Source: Comamonadaceae bacterium (lineage in GTDB: Bacteria; Pseudomonadota; Gammaproteobacteria; Burkholderiales; Burkholderiaceae_C). Taken from it: a stretch of DNA of 19,507 bases. Shown one piece after another: positions 1 to 7,593 of the stretch. The position numbers and the translations under genes are program-made. The first letter of the stretch is position 1. Each line of letters opens with the position of its first letter. The stretch spans positions 1 through 19,507 of the forward strand of contig CANGMW010000014.1 of NCBI GenBank assembly GCA_947454695.1, written 5' to 3'. The notes under the pieces were generated by a model. It did not search any database and was not told the origin of the DNA. It worked only from the letters and a program-made list of their open reading frames with translations.

Positions 1-35
1 GACGCATCCTGAATGACCTTTGCGCGGTACCCCAA

Positions 36-998
36 TTGAGCACACTGAACAAGCCTTTGAAACTGACCATTGCCACGCGTGAAAGCCGCCTGGCCTTGTG
101 GCAAGCCGAACACGTCAAAGCCCTGCTCGAACAGCTCGGCCACACGGTCACGCTGCTGGGCATGACGACCAAAGGCGACCAAATTCTGGACCGCTCTTTG
201 AGCAAAGTCGGCGGCAAGGGTTTGTTTGTCAAAGAACTGGAGACCGCGCTTGAAAACGGTCAGGCTGATTTGGCAGTGCACTCGCTCAAAGACGTGCCCA
301 TGGAGTTGCCACCCGGTTTTGAGTTGGCCTGTGTCATGGAACGGGAAGACCCGCGCGATGCGTTCGTGTCCCCCCGTTTTGCCAACCTGCAGTCTTTGCC
401 GCAAGGCGCTGTGGTGGGCACCAGCAGTTTGCGCCGCGTGGCGCTGCTGCGCGCCTTACGCCCGGATTTGAAGATCGAACCCCTGCGTGGCAATTTGGAC
501 ACCCGTTTGCGCAAGCTCGACGAAGGTCAGTACGACGCCATCGTGTTGGCGGCCGCGGGCCTTAAACGTTTGGGTTTGCAGGACCGCATTCGCGCGGAGT
601 TTGAACCCGCCGACATGTTGCCTTCGGCGGGTCAGGGCGCCTTGGGCATCGAAGTGCGCAGTGATCGACAGGACGTGGTGCAGGCGCTCGCCCCCCTGGT
701 GCACTTGCCCACTTGGTGGCGGGTGGGTGCGGAGCGGGCGGTCAGCCGGGCCATGGGGGGCAGCTGCTCCATGCCTTTGGCGGCTTTTGCCACCCTGGAC
801 CAACAGCAACTTCTCATTCAAGCCACCTGGGGCGATCCGCAAGGACAGGTGCCGCTGGTTCAGGTGCAAACACAAGCGGCTGTGCGCAGCCTGCAGGAGG
901 CCACCACCTTGGGCGAGCAGGTCGCCGCCCAACTCAAAGCCGGTGTGCTGCGTGTGGGAGGCTCTTTGGACGTGGCCGACAAGCCTGACGAGCACTGA
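36..998 (+). CDS. hemC: Hydroxymethylbilane synthase (porphobilinogen deaminase)
   Basis: Cytosolic enzyme that joins four porphobilinogen molecules into linear hydroxymethylbilane, the third common step of tetrapyrrole synthesis. The 320-residue length is usual for the family. The N-terminus holds the typical IATRESRLALWQ run; VHSLKDVP carries the catalytic aspartate (Asp86), and TSSLRR and LRGNLDTRL are the substrate and cofactor-binding arginine motifs. GGSCSMP places the dipyrromethane-anchoring cysteine at Cys244. The start is inferred to be TTG at 36, because no in-frame ATG lies close and homologues begin near here. No clear Shine-Dalgarno sequence precedes it. It is followed after 3 bp by hemD, so the two are almost certainly co-transcribed. 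The promoter lies outside or at the very edge of the window. Confidence 0.97.
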   Translation: MSTLNKPLKLTIATRESRLALWQAEHVKALLEQLGHTVTLLGMTTKGDQILDRSLSKVGGKGLFVKELETALENGQADLAVHSLKDVPMELPPGFELACVMEREDPRDAFVSPRFANLQSLPQGAVVGTSSLRRVALLRALRPDLKIEPLRGNLDTRLRKLDEGQYDAIVLAAAGLKRLGLQDRIRAEFEPADMLPSAGQGALGIEVRSDRQDVVQALAPLVHLPTWWRVGAERAVSRAMGGSCSMPLAAFATLDQQQLLIQATWGDPQGQVPLVQVQTQAAVRSLQEATTLGEQVAAQLKAGVLRVGGSLDVADKPDEH

Positions 999-1001
999 GC
1001 C

Positions 1002-1799
1002 ATGCGTGTCATCGTGACCCGGCCTTTGCGCGAGGCGCATGTCTGGGTGAAGGCCATCACGCAGGCCGGGCATGACGCGCTGGCGTGGCCCTTGATTGAC
1101 ATCCGTGCAGCGGCAGACCGTGCGTCAGTCGCGCGGGCCTGGCAGGATCTGGGGGCTTACGACAGCGTGATGTTTGTGAGCAGCAATGCAGTCGATTATT
1201 TTTTTGAATCGTCGACCGAATCCGCGCACAAGGGCGAAGCTTTTCAACGACATGCCCAGCTACGCGCTTGGGGAACGGGCCCAGGCACCACGGCGGCTTT
1301 GCTACGGGCGGGGGTGGCGGCTGATCGAATCGACGCGCCTGATGCGCAATCGCCCCAACTTGACACCGAAGCCTTGTGGACCCGGGTGGGCTCAGCCGTG
1401 AAACCAGGCCACAAGGTACTGATCGTGCGTGGCAGCGACGGCGATGCGGCGCATGCTGCGCAAGGCGTGGGGCGCGACTGGTTGGCCCAGCAATTAATTC
1501 AGGCCGGGGCCCAAGTCGATTTTGTCGTGAGCTACGAACGCTGGCTGCCGCGCTGGGATGAGGCACAGCGTGAACTTGCCCGGCAAGCGGCTGAAGACGG
1601 CAGCCTGTGGCTGTTCAGCAGCTCGCAGGCGGTTTTGAACCTGCGCGCCCTCATGCCCCTACAAGATTGGCACCAGGCCTGCGCCTTGGCCACGCACGTC
1701 CGAATTGCGCAGGCGGCAAGGCTTGCGGGCTTTGATGCAGTCCATGAGACGCGCCCCTTGCTCACGGATGTGTTGGCCTCGATAGAATCTTGCTCATGA
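1002..1799 (+). CDS. hemD: Uroporphyrinogen-III synthase
   Basis: Predicted to cyclise hydroxymethylbilane while inverting ring D, giving uroporphyrinogen III, the branch point for heme, siroheme and cobalamin. The protein is 265 residues, normal for this poorly conserved family. The N-terminus (VIVTRPLREAHVW) matches the family start, SSNAVDYFF is the usual first-domain motif, and WLFSSSQAV in the second half corresponds to the typical SS-A/G-V segment. Identification leans on position as well as sequence: it starts 3 bp after hemC, and its stop overlaps the start of hemX (ATGA at 1796-1799). That overlap suggests translational coupling along hemCDXY. Confidence 0.93.
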   Translation: MRVIVTRPLREAHVWVKAITQAGHDALAWPLIDIRAAADRASVARAWQDLGAYDSVMFVSSNAVDYFFESSTESAHKGEAFQRHAQLRAWGTGPGTTAALLRAGVAADRIDAPDAQSPQLDTEALWTRVGSAVKPGHKVLIVRGSDGDAAHAAQGVGRDWLAQQLIQAGAQVDFVVSYERWLPRWDEAQRELARQAAEDGSLWLFSSSQAVLNLRALMPLQDWHQACALATHVRIAQAARLAGFDAVHETRPLLTDVLASIESCS

Positions 1800-2863
1800 A
1801 CGAAGCTCCTTCCTCCCTTCCTCTTGCTGACGACAAAGCGGCACCGCAGACTCCAATTGATGCTGCAATGGGGGTCGCGCCCTTTGCGGTGTCGCGGGCC
1901 ATGGTGGTGGGTTTAGGCTTGGGTGTGGTGCTGGCTTTGGTGTTGATTGGCACCGTGTGGCAGCGCCTGAACATCACCCAAGAACAGTTGGCTAAGCAAA
2001 GTGCGGAGTCCGGCTTCAATTCGCAGGAAGCGCGCACCCTGGCTCGCCAGGCCCAAGACCAGGTGCGCGAAACCGCCGCAAGGCAAGCGCTGATGGAGGC
2101 CCGCTTGAGTGAGGTGACCTTGCAACGCACCCAGCTTGAGGAGCTGATTCAGAGTCTGTCGCGTTCGCGTGATGAAAATTTAGTGGTGGACATCGAGTCC
2201 TCCTTGCGACTGGCCCAACAACAAGCGCAACTCACCGGCAGTGTGGAGCCTTTGGTGGCCACCCTCAAGTCCGCTGAACAGCGTTTAACGCGTGCCTCTC
2301 AGCCGCGCTTGGCAGCGGTGCAGCGCGCGCTGGTGCACGACTTGGCGCGCGTCAAAGCGGCTACCGTTTCGGACACGCCGGCCTTGCTGGTCAAGATGGA
2401 CGAGGTGATCCGGCTGATTGACGACTTGCCGCTGAGCAATGCGCCTGCTGCAAGCGCGGTGGCGCCCGCGGTGATCACTCAGACCGATAACGCTTTGTTG
2501 AACTGGTGGCAGCGCGCCTTGGACGTGGTGTGGCATGAAGCGCGTGGTCTGTTGCGCGTGAGCCGTATTGATCAGCCCGAAGCGGCGCTGTTGTCGCCCG
2601 ACCAGGCCTTCTTCGTGCGGGAGAACTTGAAATTGCGCCTGCTCAATGCCCGCTTGGGCTTGCTGGCAAGGCAAATCGATGCCAGCCGGTCCGACTTATT
2701 GGCCGTGAACCGATTGGTGGCAGCGTATTTCAACCCCACAGCCAGGAAAACACAGCTGGTGTTGGAGGACGTTCGACAGCTGCAAGGTCAAATGCGCTCG
2801 CTGGATTTGCCCCGTGTGGATGAATCCCTGGCCGCGTTGTCCGCTGCGGCAGCGGGCCGATAG
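1796..2863 (+). CDS. hemX: HemX-like membrane protein of the heme operon
   Basis: A 355-residue protein with a short cytoplasmic N-terminus, one hydrophobic helix at about residues 35-55, and a long alpha-helical part rich in Q, E, A and R (coiled coil likely at about 57-110). This is the HemX architecture. The family is often labelled uroporphyrinogen-III C-methyltransferase, but no SAM-binding methyltransferase domain is visible, so enzymatic activity should not be assumed. Its role is probably structural or regulatory in tetrapyrrole synthesis at the inner membrane. I chose ATG 1796 because it forms an ATGA overlap with the hemD stop; a TTG two codons earlier (1790) is possible. It ends 9 bp before hemY. 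Confidence 0.88.
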   Translation: MNEAPSSLPLADDKAAPQTPIDAAMGVAPFAVSRAMVVGLGLGVVLALVLIGTVWQRLNITQEQLAKQSAESGFNSQEARTLARQAQDQVRETAARQALMEARLSEVTLQRTQLEELIQSLSRSRDENLVVDIESSLRLAQQQAQLTGSVEPLVATLKSAEQRLTRASQPRLAAVQRALVHDLARVKAATVSDTPALLVKMDEVIRLIDDLPLSNAPAASAVAPAVITQTDNALLNWWQRALDVVWHEARGLLRVSRIDQPEAALLSPDQAFFVRENLKLRLLNARLGLLARQIDASRSDLLAVNRLVAAYFNPTARKTQLVLEDVRQLQGQMRSLDLPRVDESLAALSAAAAGR

Positions 2864-2872
2864 GAGCTCACC

Positions 2873-4159
2873 GTGATGCGCCTTTTGCTCTGGTTTTTGG
2901 GCTTGTTCGCCGTGGCGGTGGCCAGCGCTTTGTTCGCCGGCAACAACGACAGCACCGTGACTTTGTTTTGGCCCCCCTACAGGGTCGACCTCTCACTCAA
3001 TCTGGTGATCTTGTCGGGCGTTGTGATTTTTGTGGTGCTGTATGCCGCCCTGCGCGCTTTGGCCACGCTGGTGGCTTTGCCGGGTCAGGCGCAGCGCTGG
3101 CGGGTTCAACATCAGGCGCACGCGATTCACCTGGGTCTGCTCGACACGCTCACCTACCTCGCATCGGGGCGGTTCACTCGCGCACGCAAAGCCGCACAGG
3201 ATGTGCTCGCGCAGGAGCGCACCCTGGCCCGCGATGAACAGGCGCTGCCCTATCGGGCGCGTTTGCGTGCCATCACCCATTTGCTGGCTGCTGAAGGTGC
3301 GCATGCCTTGCAAGACCGCGCTGAGCGCGATGAACACCTGCGCTTAGCCTTGGCGCAAGCCTCAAGGCGCAAAGAGCCCGAAGTGCGTGATGGTTTGCAC
3401 CTGCGCGCCGCCCGCTGGGCATTTGATGACCGTGATGCGCCGACCGCCAAACAGCAGCTCGAAGACTTGTCCGGCGGCGCTGCCCGGCGCACCCTGGCCC
3501 TGCGATTGCGTTTCAAGGTGGCCCGCCTGGCGCACGAGACGCGCTTGGCATTAGAGACGGCGCGCTTGCTGGCCAAACACCGCGCATTCAGCCCAGCGTC
3601 CTCCCAATCTTTGATTCGCGTCTTGGCTTTGGAGTTGATTGGCTCAGCCCATGATCCGGCTCAGCTTGAAAAAGTCTGGACGCAAATGGACGAGGTGGAA
3701 CGCGCCATGCCGGATGTGGCGACCGTTGCAGCCCAGCGCTTGTTGCAACTGGGTGGTGATATCTCGCTGTCATTGCAGTGGTTGCTACCGATTTGGGAGC
3801 AACTGATCCATCCCCAGGCCAGCTTGTCGCAAGACCAGCGCGTCAAGTTGATCTTGGCCTTGGAGCGAAGTTTCGCGGCCAGTGAGGGGCAGATTGACAG
3901 CACCTGGTTGGCACGCATCGAATCGGCGCAGATGAAAAACCCGCGCGATGCCTTGCTCCAATACCTGGCCGGTGTGATCTGCATGCATTTGAACCTGTGG
4001 GGCAAAGCGCAGCAAATGCTCAAGCAAGCCTTGCCGCGCTTGCAGGATGAAGATATACAACGCCGTGCATGGCGCGCGTTGGCCGTGTTGGCAGAGCAAA
4101 GAGACGATGCCGTGGCCGCCGCACAGGCCTGGCGTCAGGCTGCTGGACATTCCGATTAG
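2873..4159 (+). CDS. hemY: Heme biosynthesis-associated protein HemY (TPR protein)
   Basis: A 428-residue protein with two N-terminal hydrophobic helices (about 3-22 and 41-62) joined by the short periplasmic-looking segment NNDSTVTLFWPPYRVDLS, followed by a helical, TPR-like domain. This is the proteobacterial HemY family, which is unrelated to the protoporphyrinogen oxidase also called HemY in Gram-positives. Its exact role is unknown; a late assembly or scaffolding function in protoheme synthesis is the usual proposal. GGAG at 2863-2866 is a good ribosome binding site. The start may be GTG 2873 or the adjacent ATG 2876. It is the last gene of hemCDXY and is followed by a strong terminator hairpin. 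Confidence 0.92.
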   Translation: MMRLLLWFLGLFAVAVASALFAGNNDSTVTLFWPPYRVDLSLNLVILSGVVIFVVLYAALRALATLVALPGQAQRWRVQHQAHAIHLGLLDTLTYLASGRFTRARKAAQDVLAQERTLARDEQALPYRARLRAITHLLAAEGAHALQDRAERDEHLRLALAQASRRKEPEVRDGLHLRAARWAFDDRDAPTAKQQLEDLSGGAARRTLALRLRFKVARLAHETRLALETARLLAKHRAFSPASSQSLIRVLALELIGSAHDPAQLEKVWTQMDEVERAMPDVATVAAQRLLQLGGDISLSLQWLLPIWEQLIHPQASLSQDQRVKLILALERSFAASEGQIDSTWLARIESAQMKNPRDALLQYLAGVICMHLNLWGKAQQMLKQALPRLQDEDIQRRAWRALAVLAEQRDDAVAAAQAWRQAAGHSD

Positions 4160-4177
4160 GCCAATTCGGCACCATGC

Positions 4178-4205
4178 AAAAGGGGCACTGACGTGCCCCT
4201 TTTTT
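4178..4205. terminator. Bidirectional intrinsic terminator between hemY and rne
   Basis: An 11-bp perfect stem (AAAAGGGGCAC at 4178-4188 with GTGCCCCTTTT at 4193-4203) closes a TGAC loop and runs into TTTTTT on the + strand. Read on the - strand the same stem ends in a U run from the AAAA tract. It sits in the 68-bp gap between two convergent genes and can stop both hemCDXY and rne transcripts. Confidence 0.9.
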
Positions 4206-4227
4206 CGAGTCCCTTGGTGCTTGGTTC

Positions 4228-7098
4228 CTAGGCCTTGGGCACTTCCATCTCGCGCAGGTCGCGACGGGTTTCCACCAGAACCAACGGACCCTCGTCAATC
4301 ACCACCGGCGCCGGACGCTCGCGCGGCACATGCACCGGCTTGGGCTCGGCTGCAATCGCAGCTTGCACAGCGGCCACTTTGTCCGCGTCCGAGTTGACCC
4401 ACTGAAGGCCGGAGCTTTGAGCGACTTCCTCAAGCGCTGTCATGGGCAGCTTGAAAGCTTGCACGCGGGGCAGGGCTTGTTTGGCGGGCGTGCTGTTGGG
4501 CGCGCTCGCTGTGACAGGGCTGGCCACGTTGGCAGAGGCTGCATCGCGCACCGGGCGAGGTGCATCCTGATTGAACGAAACTTCCTCGCCGTTCGCGCGG
4601 TCGCCATCGTTGCCACGTGAGGTGCCGGCTTCGGCCGCATCGTCACGGGGCGGGCGCGCTTGGCGCTCACCACGACCACCTCGGTCACGGCCATAACGGT
4701 CGCGTGAGCGGCGTTCACGCGGAGCGTCTTGTCCACCTTCGCCACTGTTGATGGCAGCAGCGTTATCCATGGAGGCAGAATGCGCCTGACCTTCAAGTGC
4801 CGTGTTGGGCACAAGAGGGTTCAGGTTCGGGTTCAGCTCAGGGTTGTGTGGGTTGGAATCGTCCTGACGTGCGGGACGCTCATTGCGACGGCCATTGCGC
4901 CCTTCAGAACGTTGTTCACCTTCAGCACGGGGTTCATTGCGGTTGTCGTTTTGACGATCGCCGCGATCACCACGGTCAGCGCGTTCACCAACACGTTCAG
5001 CGCCGCGCTCACCGCCACGTTCACCGCGCGGGCTGCGCTCACCACGTTCACCACGTTCACCACGCTCACCCCGGTTGCGCGCTTCGCCGCTGCGGGGGCC
5101 ACGTTCCTGGCGAGGTTCGCCCTTGTTGTCGGGGTTGGCATTGTTTGCCGGTGCAGTAGCGTTCTCGCCTTCTGCACGGTCACGACCCTGGCCACGGCCG
5201 CCGCGGCTGTTGCGTCCGCCTCGGCCATTGCGCTCATTGCGGCCTTCGCCACGTGCGCCATCGCGTGCACCGTCTCGACCACCATCACGTCCGCCGCGCG
5301 GTCCGCGTTCGTCACGTCGCTCTTCTTTTTTCCCCGCGTCAGCGGCCGGTGCGGCGGAGCTAGCACCGAACAGATTTTTCAGCCAGCCCATCAAGCCGCC
5401 GCTGGACTTGGTCTCAGCGCGCGGGCGTGGCGTGCGACCCGCTTCGGGGGCGCGTGCCACCGGTGCGGCCGGTTTGACCGGAGCGATCGGCGCCGGTGCA
5501 TCGGGCAACACGCCTTTGATGACGGGGGTTTGCTTGTTGGTGGGCTCTTGCGAGCGGCGGGTGACAGCAGTGGGGTCTTCCACCGTGTCGGCCATCTTGT
5601 AGCTCACCTCCATGCCATCGAGGCGCGGATCGTCGTGCTTGAGGCGCTCGAGTTTGTAGTTGGGGGTTTCCAGCGTTTTGTTGGGCACCATCAGCACATT
5701 GATGCGCTGCTTGAGTTCGATCTTGGCGATCTCGGTGCGCTTTTCGTTGAGCAGGAAAGACGCCACATCCACCGGCACCTGGCACAGCACCGAGGCCGTG
5801 TTGTCCTTGAGCGACTCCTCTTGAATGACGCGCAAAATTTGCAGCGCGGAGCTTTCCGTGTCGCGGATATGGCCGGAGCCGCCGCAACGCGGGCAGGGGA
5901 TGGACGCACCTTCGGAGAGCGCCGGGCGCAGACGCTGGCGGCTCATTTCCATCAGGCCGAATTTGCTGATGGTGCCGAACTGCACGCGCGCACGGTCCTG
6001 GCGCAACGCATCGCGCAGGCGGTTTTCCACTTCGCGGCGGTTGCGTGACTCTTCCATGTCGATGAAGTCGATCACGATCAGGCCACCCAAGTCGCGCAGA
6101 CGCATCTGGCGTGCCACTTCGTCGGCGGCTTCCAGGTTGGTGCGGGTGGCGGTTTCTTCGATGTCGCTGCCTTTGATGGCGCGCGCCGAGTTCACGTCCA
6201 CCGACACCAGCGCTTCGGTGTGGTCGATCACAATGGCGCCGCCCGAGGGCAGCTGTACGGTGCGGGCGTAAGCCGATTCGATCTGGTGCTCGATTTGAAA
6301 GCGCGAGAACAGCGGGGCATCATCGCGGTAGCGTTTGACGCGGGCGGCGTGCTCAGGCATCACGTGCGCCATGAACTGCTGGGCCTGGTCGTACACGTCA
6401 TCGGTGTCGATCAGGATGTCGCCGATGTCAGCGCTGAAGTAGTCGCGAATGGCACGGATAACCAGCGAGGATTCCTGATAGATCAGGAAGGCGCCTTTGC
6501 CGCCTTTGGCTGCGCCGTCGATGGCGTCCCACAGTTTGAGCAGGTAGTTCAGGTCCCACTGCAACTCCGGCGCGCTGCGACCAATGCCGGCGGTGCGGGC
6601 AATGATGCTCATGCCGTTGGGGTATTCGAGCTGGTCGAGCGCTTCTTTCAGTTCAGCGCGGTCATCGCCCTCGATGCGTCGGCTCACGCCGCCGCCGCGC
6701 GGGTTGTTGGGCATCAGCACCACATAACGGCCGGCCAGCGACACGAAGGTGGTGAGCGCTGCGCCTTTGTTGCCGCGCTCTTCTTTTTCCACCTGGACCA
6801 GCAGTTCCTGGCCTTCTTTGATGGCGTCTTGAATGCGGGCCTGGCTGGCCGCCACGCCTTGCTGGAAATATTGCTTGGAGATTTCCTTGAAGGGCAAAAA
6901 GCCGTGGCGGTCTTCACCGTAGTCCACAAAGCAGGCTTCCAGCGAGGGTTCTACGCGGGTGACCACGGCTTTGTAAATATTGCCTTTGCGCTGTTCGCGC
7001 CCTTCGATTTCGATTTCGTAGTCGAGTAGTTTTTGTCCGTCGACAATGGCCAGGCGGCGCTCTTCAGCTTGCGTGGCGTTGATTAGCATCCGTTTCAT
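4228..7098 (-). CDS. rne: Ribonuclease E
   Basis: Essential endoribonuclease of mRNA decay and rRNA/tRNA processing, 956 residues. The N-terminus MKRMLINATQAEERRLA and the S1 RNA-binding region (about 35-120) are typical. The DNase I-like catalytic part holds VSVDVNSARA (Asp301) and VIDFIDM (Asp344), equivalent to E. coli Asp303 and Asp346. The Zn-link is CPRC at 402-405. After about residue 505 the protein becomes disordered. A GLMGWLKNLFGA segment near 568-579 looks like an amphipathic membrane-targeting helix. An R/G/E/D-rich stretch (about 594-820) probably binds RNA. The final 75 residues are again ordered-looking. A good ribosome binding site (GGAAGG) lies just upstream of the ATG. RNase G is excluded by the long C-terminal half and by position opposite rluC. 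Confidence 0.97.
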   Translation of the reverse strand: MKRMLINATQAEERRLAIVDGQKLLDYEIEIEGREQRKGNIYKAVVTRVEPSLEACFVDYGEDRHGFLPFKEISKQYFQQGVAASQARIQDAIKEGQELLVQVEKEERGNKGAALTTFVSLAGRYVVLMPNNPRGGGVSRRIEGDDRAELKEALDQLEYPNGMSIIARTAGIGRSAPELQWDLNYLLKLWDAIDGAAKGGKGAFLIYQESSLVIRAIRDYFSADIGDILIDTDDVYDQAQQFMAHVMPEHAARVKRYRDDAPLFSRFQIEHQIESAYARTVQLPSGGAIVIDHTEALVSVDVNSARAIKGSDIEETATRTNLEAADEVARQMRLRDLGGLIVIDFIDMEESRNRREVENRLRDALRQDRARVQFGTISKFGLMEMSRQRLRPALSEGASIPCPRCGGSGHIRDTESSALQILRVIQEESLKDNTASVLCQVPVDVASFLLNEKRTEIAKIELKQRINVLMVPNKTLETPNYKLERLKHDDPRLDGMEVSYKMADTVEDPTAVTRRSQEPTNKQTPVIKGVLPDAPAPIAPVKPAAPVARAPEAGRTPRPRAETKSSGGLMGWLKNLFGASSAAPAADAGKKEERRDERGPRGGRDGGRDGARDGARGEGRNERNGRGGRNSRGGRGQGRDRAEGENATAPANNANPDNKGEPRQERGPRSGEARNRGERGERGERGERSPRGERGGERGAERVGERADRGDRGDRQNDNRNEPRAEGEQRSEGRNGRRNERPARQDDSNPHNPELNPNLNPLVPNTALEGQAHSASMDNAAAINSGEGGQDAPRERRSRDRYGRDRGGRGERQARPPRDDAAEAGTSRGNDGDRANGEEVSFNQDAPRPVRDAASANVASPVTASAPNSTPAKQALPRVQAFKLPMTALEEVAQSSGLQWVNSDADKVAAVQAAIAAEPKPVHVPRERPAPVVIDEGPLVLVETRRDLREMEVPKA
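4999..5073 (-). repeat. Short in-gene tandem repeat coding (G/R)-E-R-G units of RNase E
   Basis: Within the arginine-rich region of rne, residues about 676-700 are made of repeated GER units, seen on the + strand as direct copies of a 9-bp unit close to CGTTCACCA. The low-complexity run continues less regularly on both sides (about 4940-5320). Such runs vary in length between strains by slippage in frame, so they should not disrupt the gene. It is part of the protein's RNA-binding tail, not a separate element. Confidence 0.7.
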
Positions 7099-7281
7099 GG
7101 ATGACCTTCCTTTTCTTCAGTTCACATGCCCATAAGGGGCTCACGATGCCAGAACTGACGCGATGAAACGAAAGGAATTGCCGGAGAACCGCGGACTCAA
7201 ACAGTGAGTTGCGGTGTAGGCGCGTGGATGGGGGCGAGGGGGTGAAGTTGTGTCGCCGCCGCCACTCGGGCCAGGCTGGGT

Positions 7282-7310
7282 GTCCGGGGTACAGACACTG
7301 TGGGCCGGAC
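7282..7310 (-). promoter_or_regulatory. Composite hairpin in the rne leader
   Basis: GTCCGG (7282-7287) pairs with CCGGAC (7305-7310). Inside the 17-base loop a second stem forms, ACAG (7291-7294) with CTGT (7298-7301) around ACA, leaving a small symmetric internal loop. It lacks a U run, so it is unlikely to be a terminator. It would sit about 185-215 nt upstream of the rne start codon. Confidence 0.5.
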
Positions 7311-7390
7311 CAACGCTGCGGGCTGCGCAAAACAGCGCATTCCGTAAAGCAAGATCAGACTCATCAACACAAACATATCGCTTTGATCCG

Positions 7391-7413
7391 GCTGCCAGCG
7401 GTTCGCTGTCAGC
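7391..7413 (-). promoter_or_regulatory. Near-perfect 10-bp hairpin in the rne leader
   Basis: GCTGCCAGCG (7391-7400) and CGCTGTCAGC (7404-7413) form a 10-bp stem with one mismatch and a GTT loop. It has no flanking U run on either strand, so an RNA stem-loop for regulation or processing is more likely than a terminator. As DNA it is also a dyad that could bind a regulator. It lies about 295-315 bp upstream of the rne start codon and 180 bp upstream of rluC. Confidence 0.5.
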
Positions 7414-7593
7414 CATGGGTATTCCGTATAGAGTTTCATTGCGTCGGCTTGACCGGTGCATTTGCAGGCCACGGCAAGCTCTGGCTTGCTGGTTTGCGTG
7501 CTGAATGTGCCGGCGGCATCGACCTGCTAGCGGGGCTTATGGTGGCGAGTGGACTAAACTCCAGACAAATCAACCACTTACAGCGCGTCGCTA

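Larger units (their letters stand above)
7099..7593. promoter_or_regulatory. 495-bp divergent rne/rluC control region and probable rne leader
   Basis: No credible gene lies here. The region should hold the promoters of both divergent genes and the 5' leader of rne. Read on the - strand it contains two clear inverted repeats: a 10-bp stem with a single mismatch and a 3-base loop at 7391-7413, and a composite hairpin at 7282-7310. A weaker 4-bp stem lies at 7322-7336. In E. coli, rne has a 361-nt structured leader through which RNase E controls its own mRNA; a similar role here is an inference from layout and hairpins, not from sequence identity. Confidence 0.6.

Noticed and set aside
1..12. 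Possible start of a divergent - strand gene (ATG complement at 5-7)
   Set aside because: Only two codons are inside the window and there is no good ribosome binding site, so nothing can be supported.
456..1073. A 205-codon - strand frame opposite hemC
   Set aside because: Shadow of hemC, which carries all catalytic motifs; histidine- and glutamine-rich composition is typical of such antisense frames.
1796..2863. Annotation of HemX as an active uroporphyrinogen-III methyltransferase
   Set aside because: No SAM-binding methylase motifs are visible; only a membrane helix and a coiled-coil/helical region are present.
4999..5073. Regular short repeats that might suggest a CRISPR array
   Set aside because: The unit is only 9 bp, has no spacers and keeps the rne reading frame; it codes for GER repeats.
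4729..6048. A 439-codon open frame on the + strand opposite rne, rich in Thr, Phe, Ala
   Set aside because: It is antisense to the rne R/G-rich and catalytic coding region. Its TTF-like repeats are the complement of the GER repeats, and the protein resembles nothing known. The rne frame is certain.
6220..7029. A 269-codon open frame on the + strand opposite the N-terminal half of rne
   Set aside because: Long antisense frames are common opposite GC-rich genes; rne catalytic motifs read perfectly on the other strand and no ribosome binding site is seen here.
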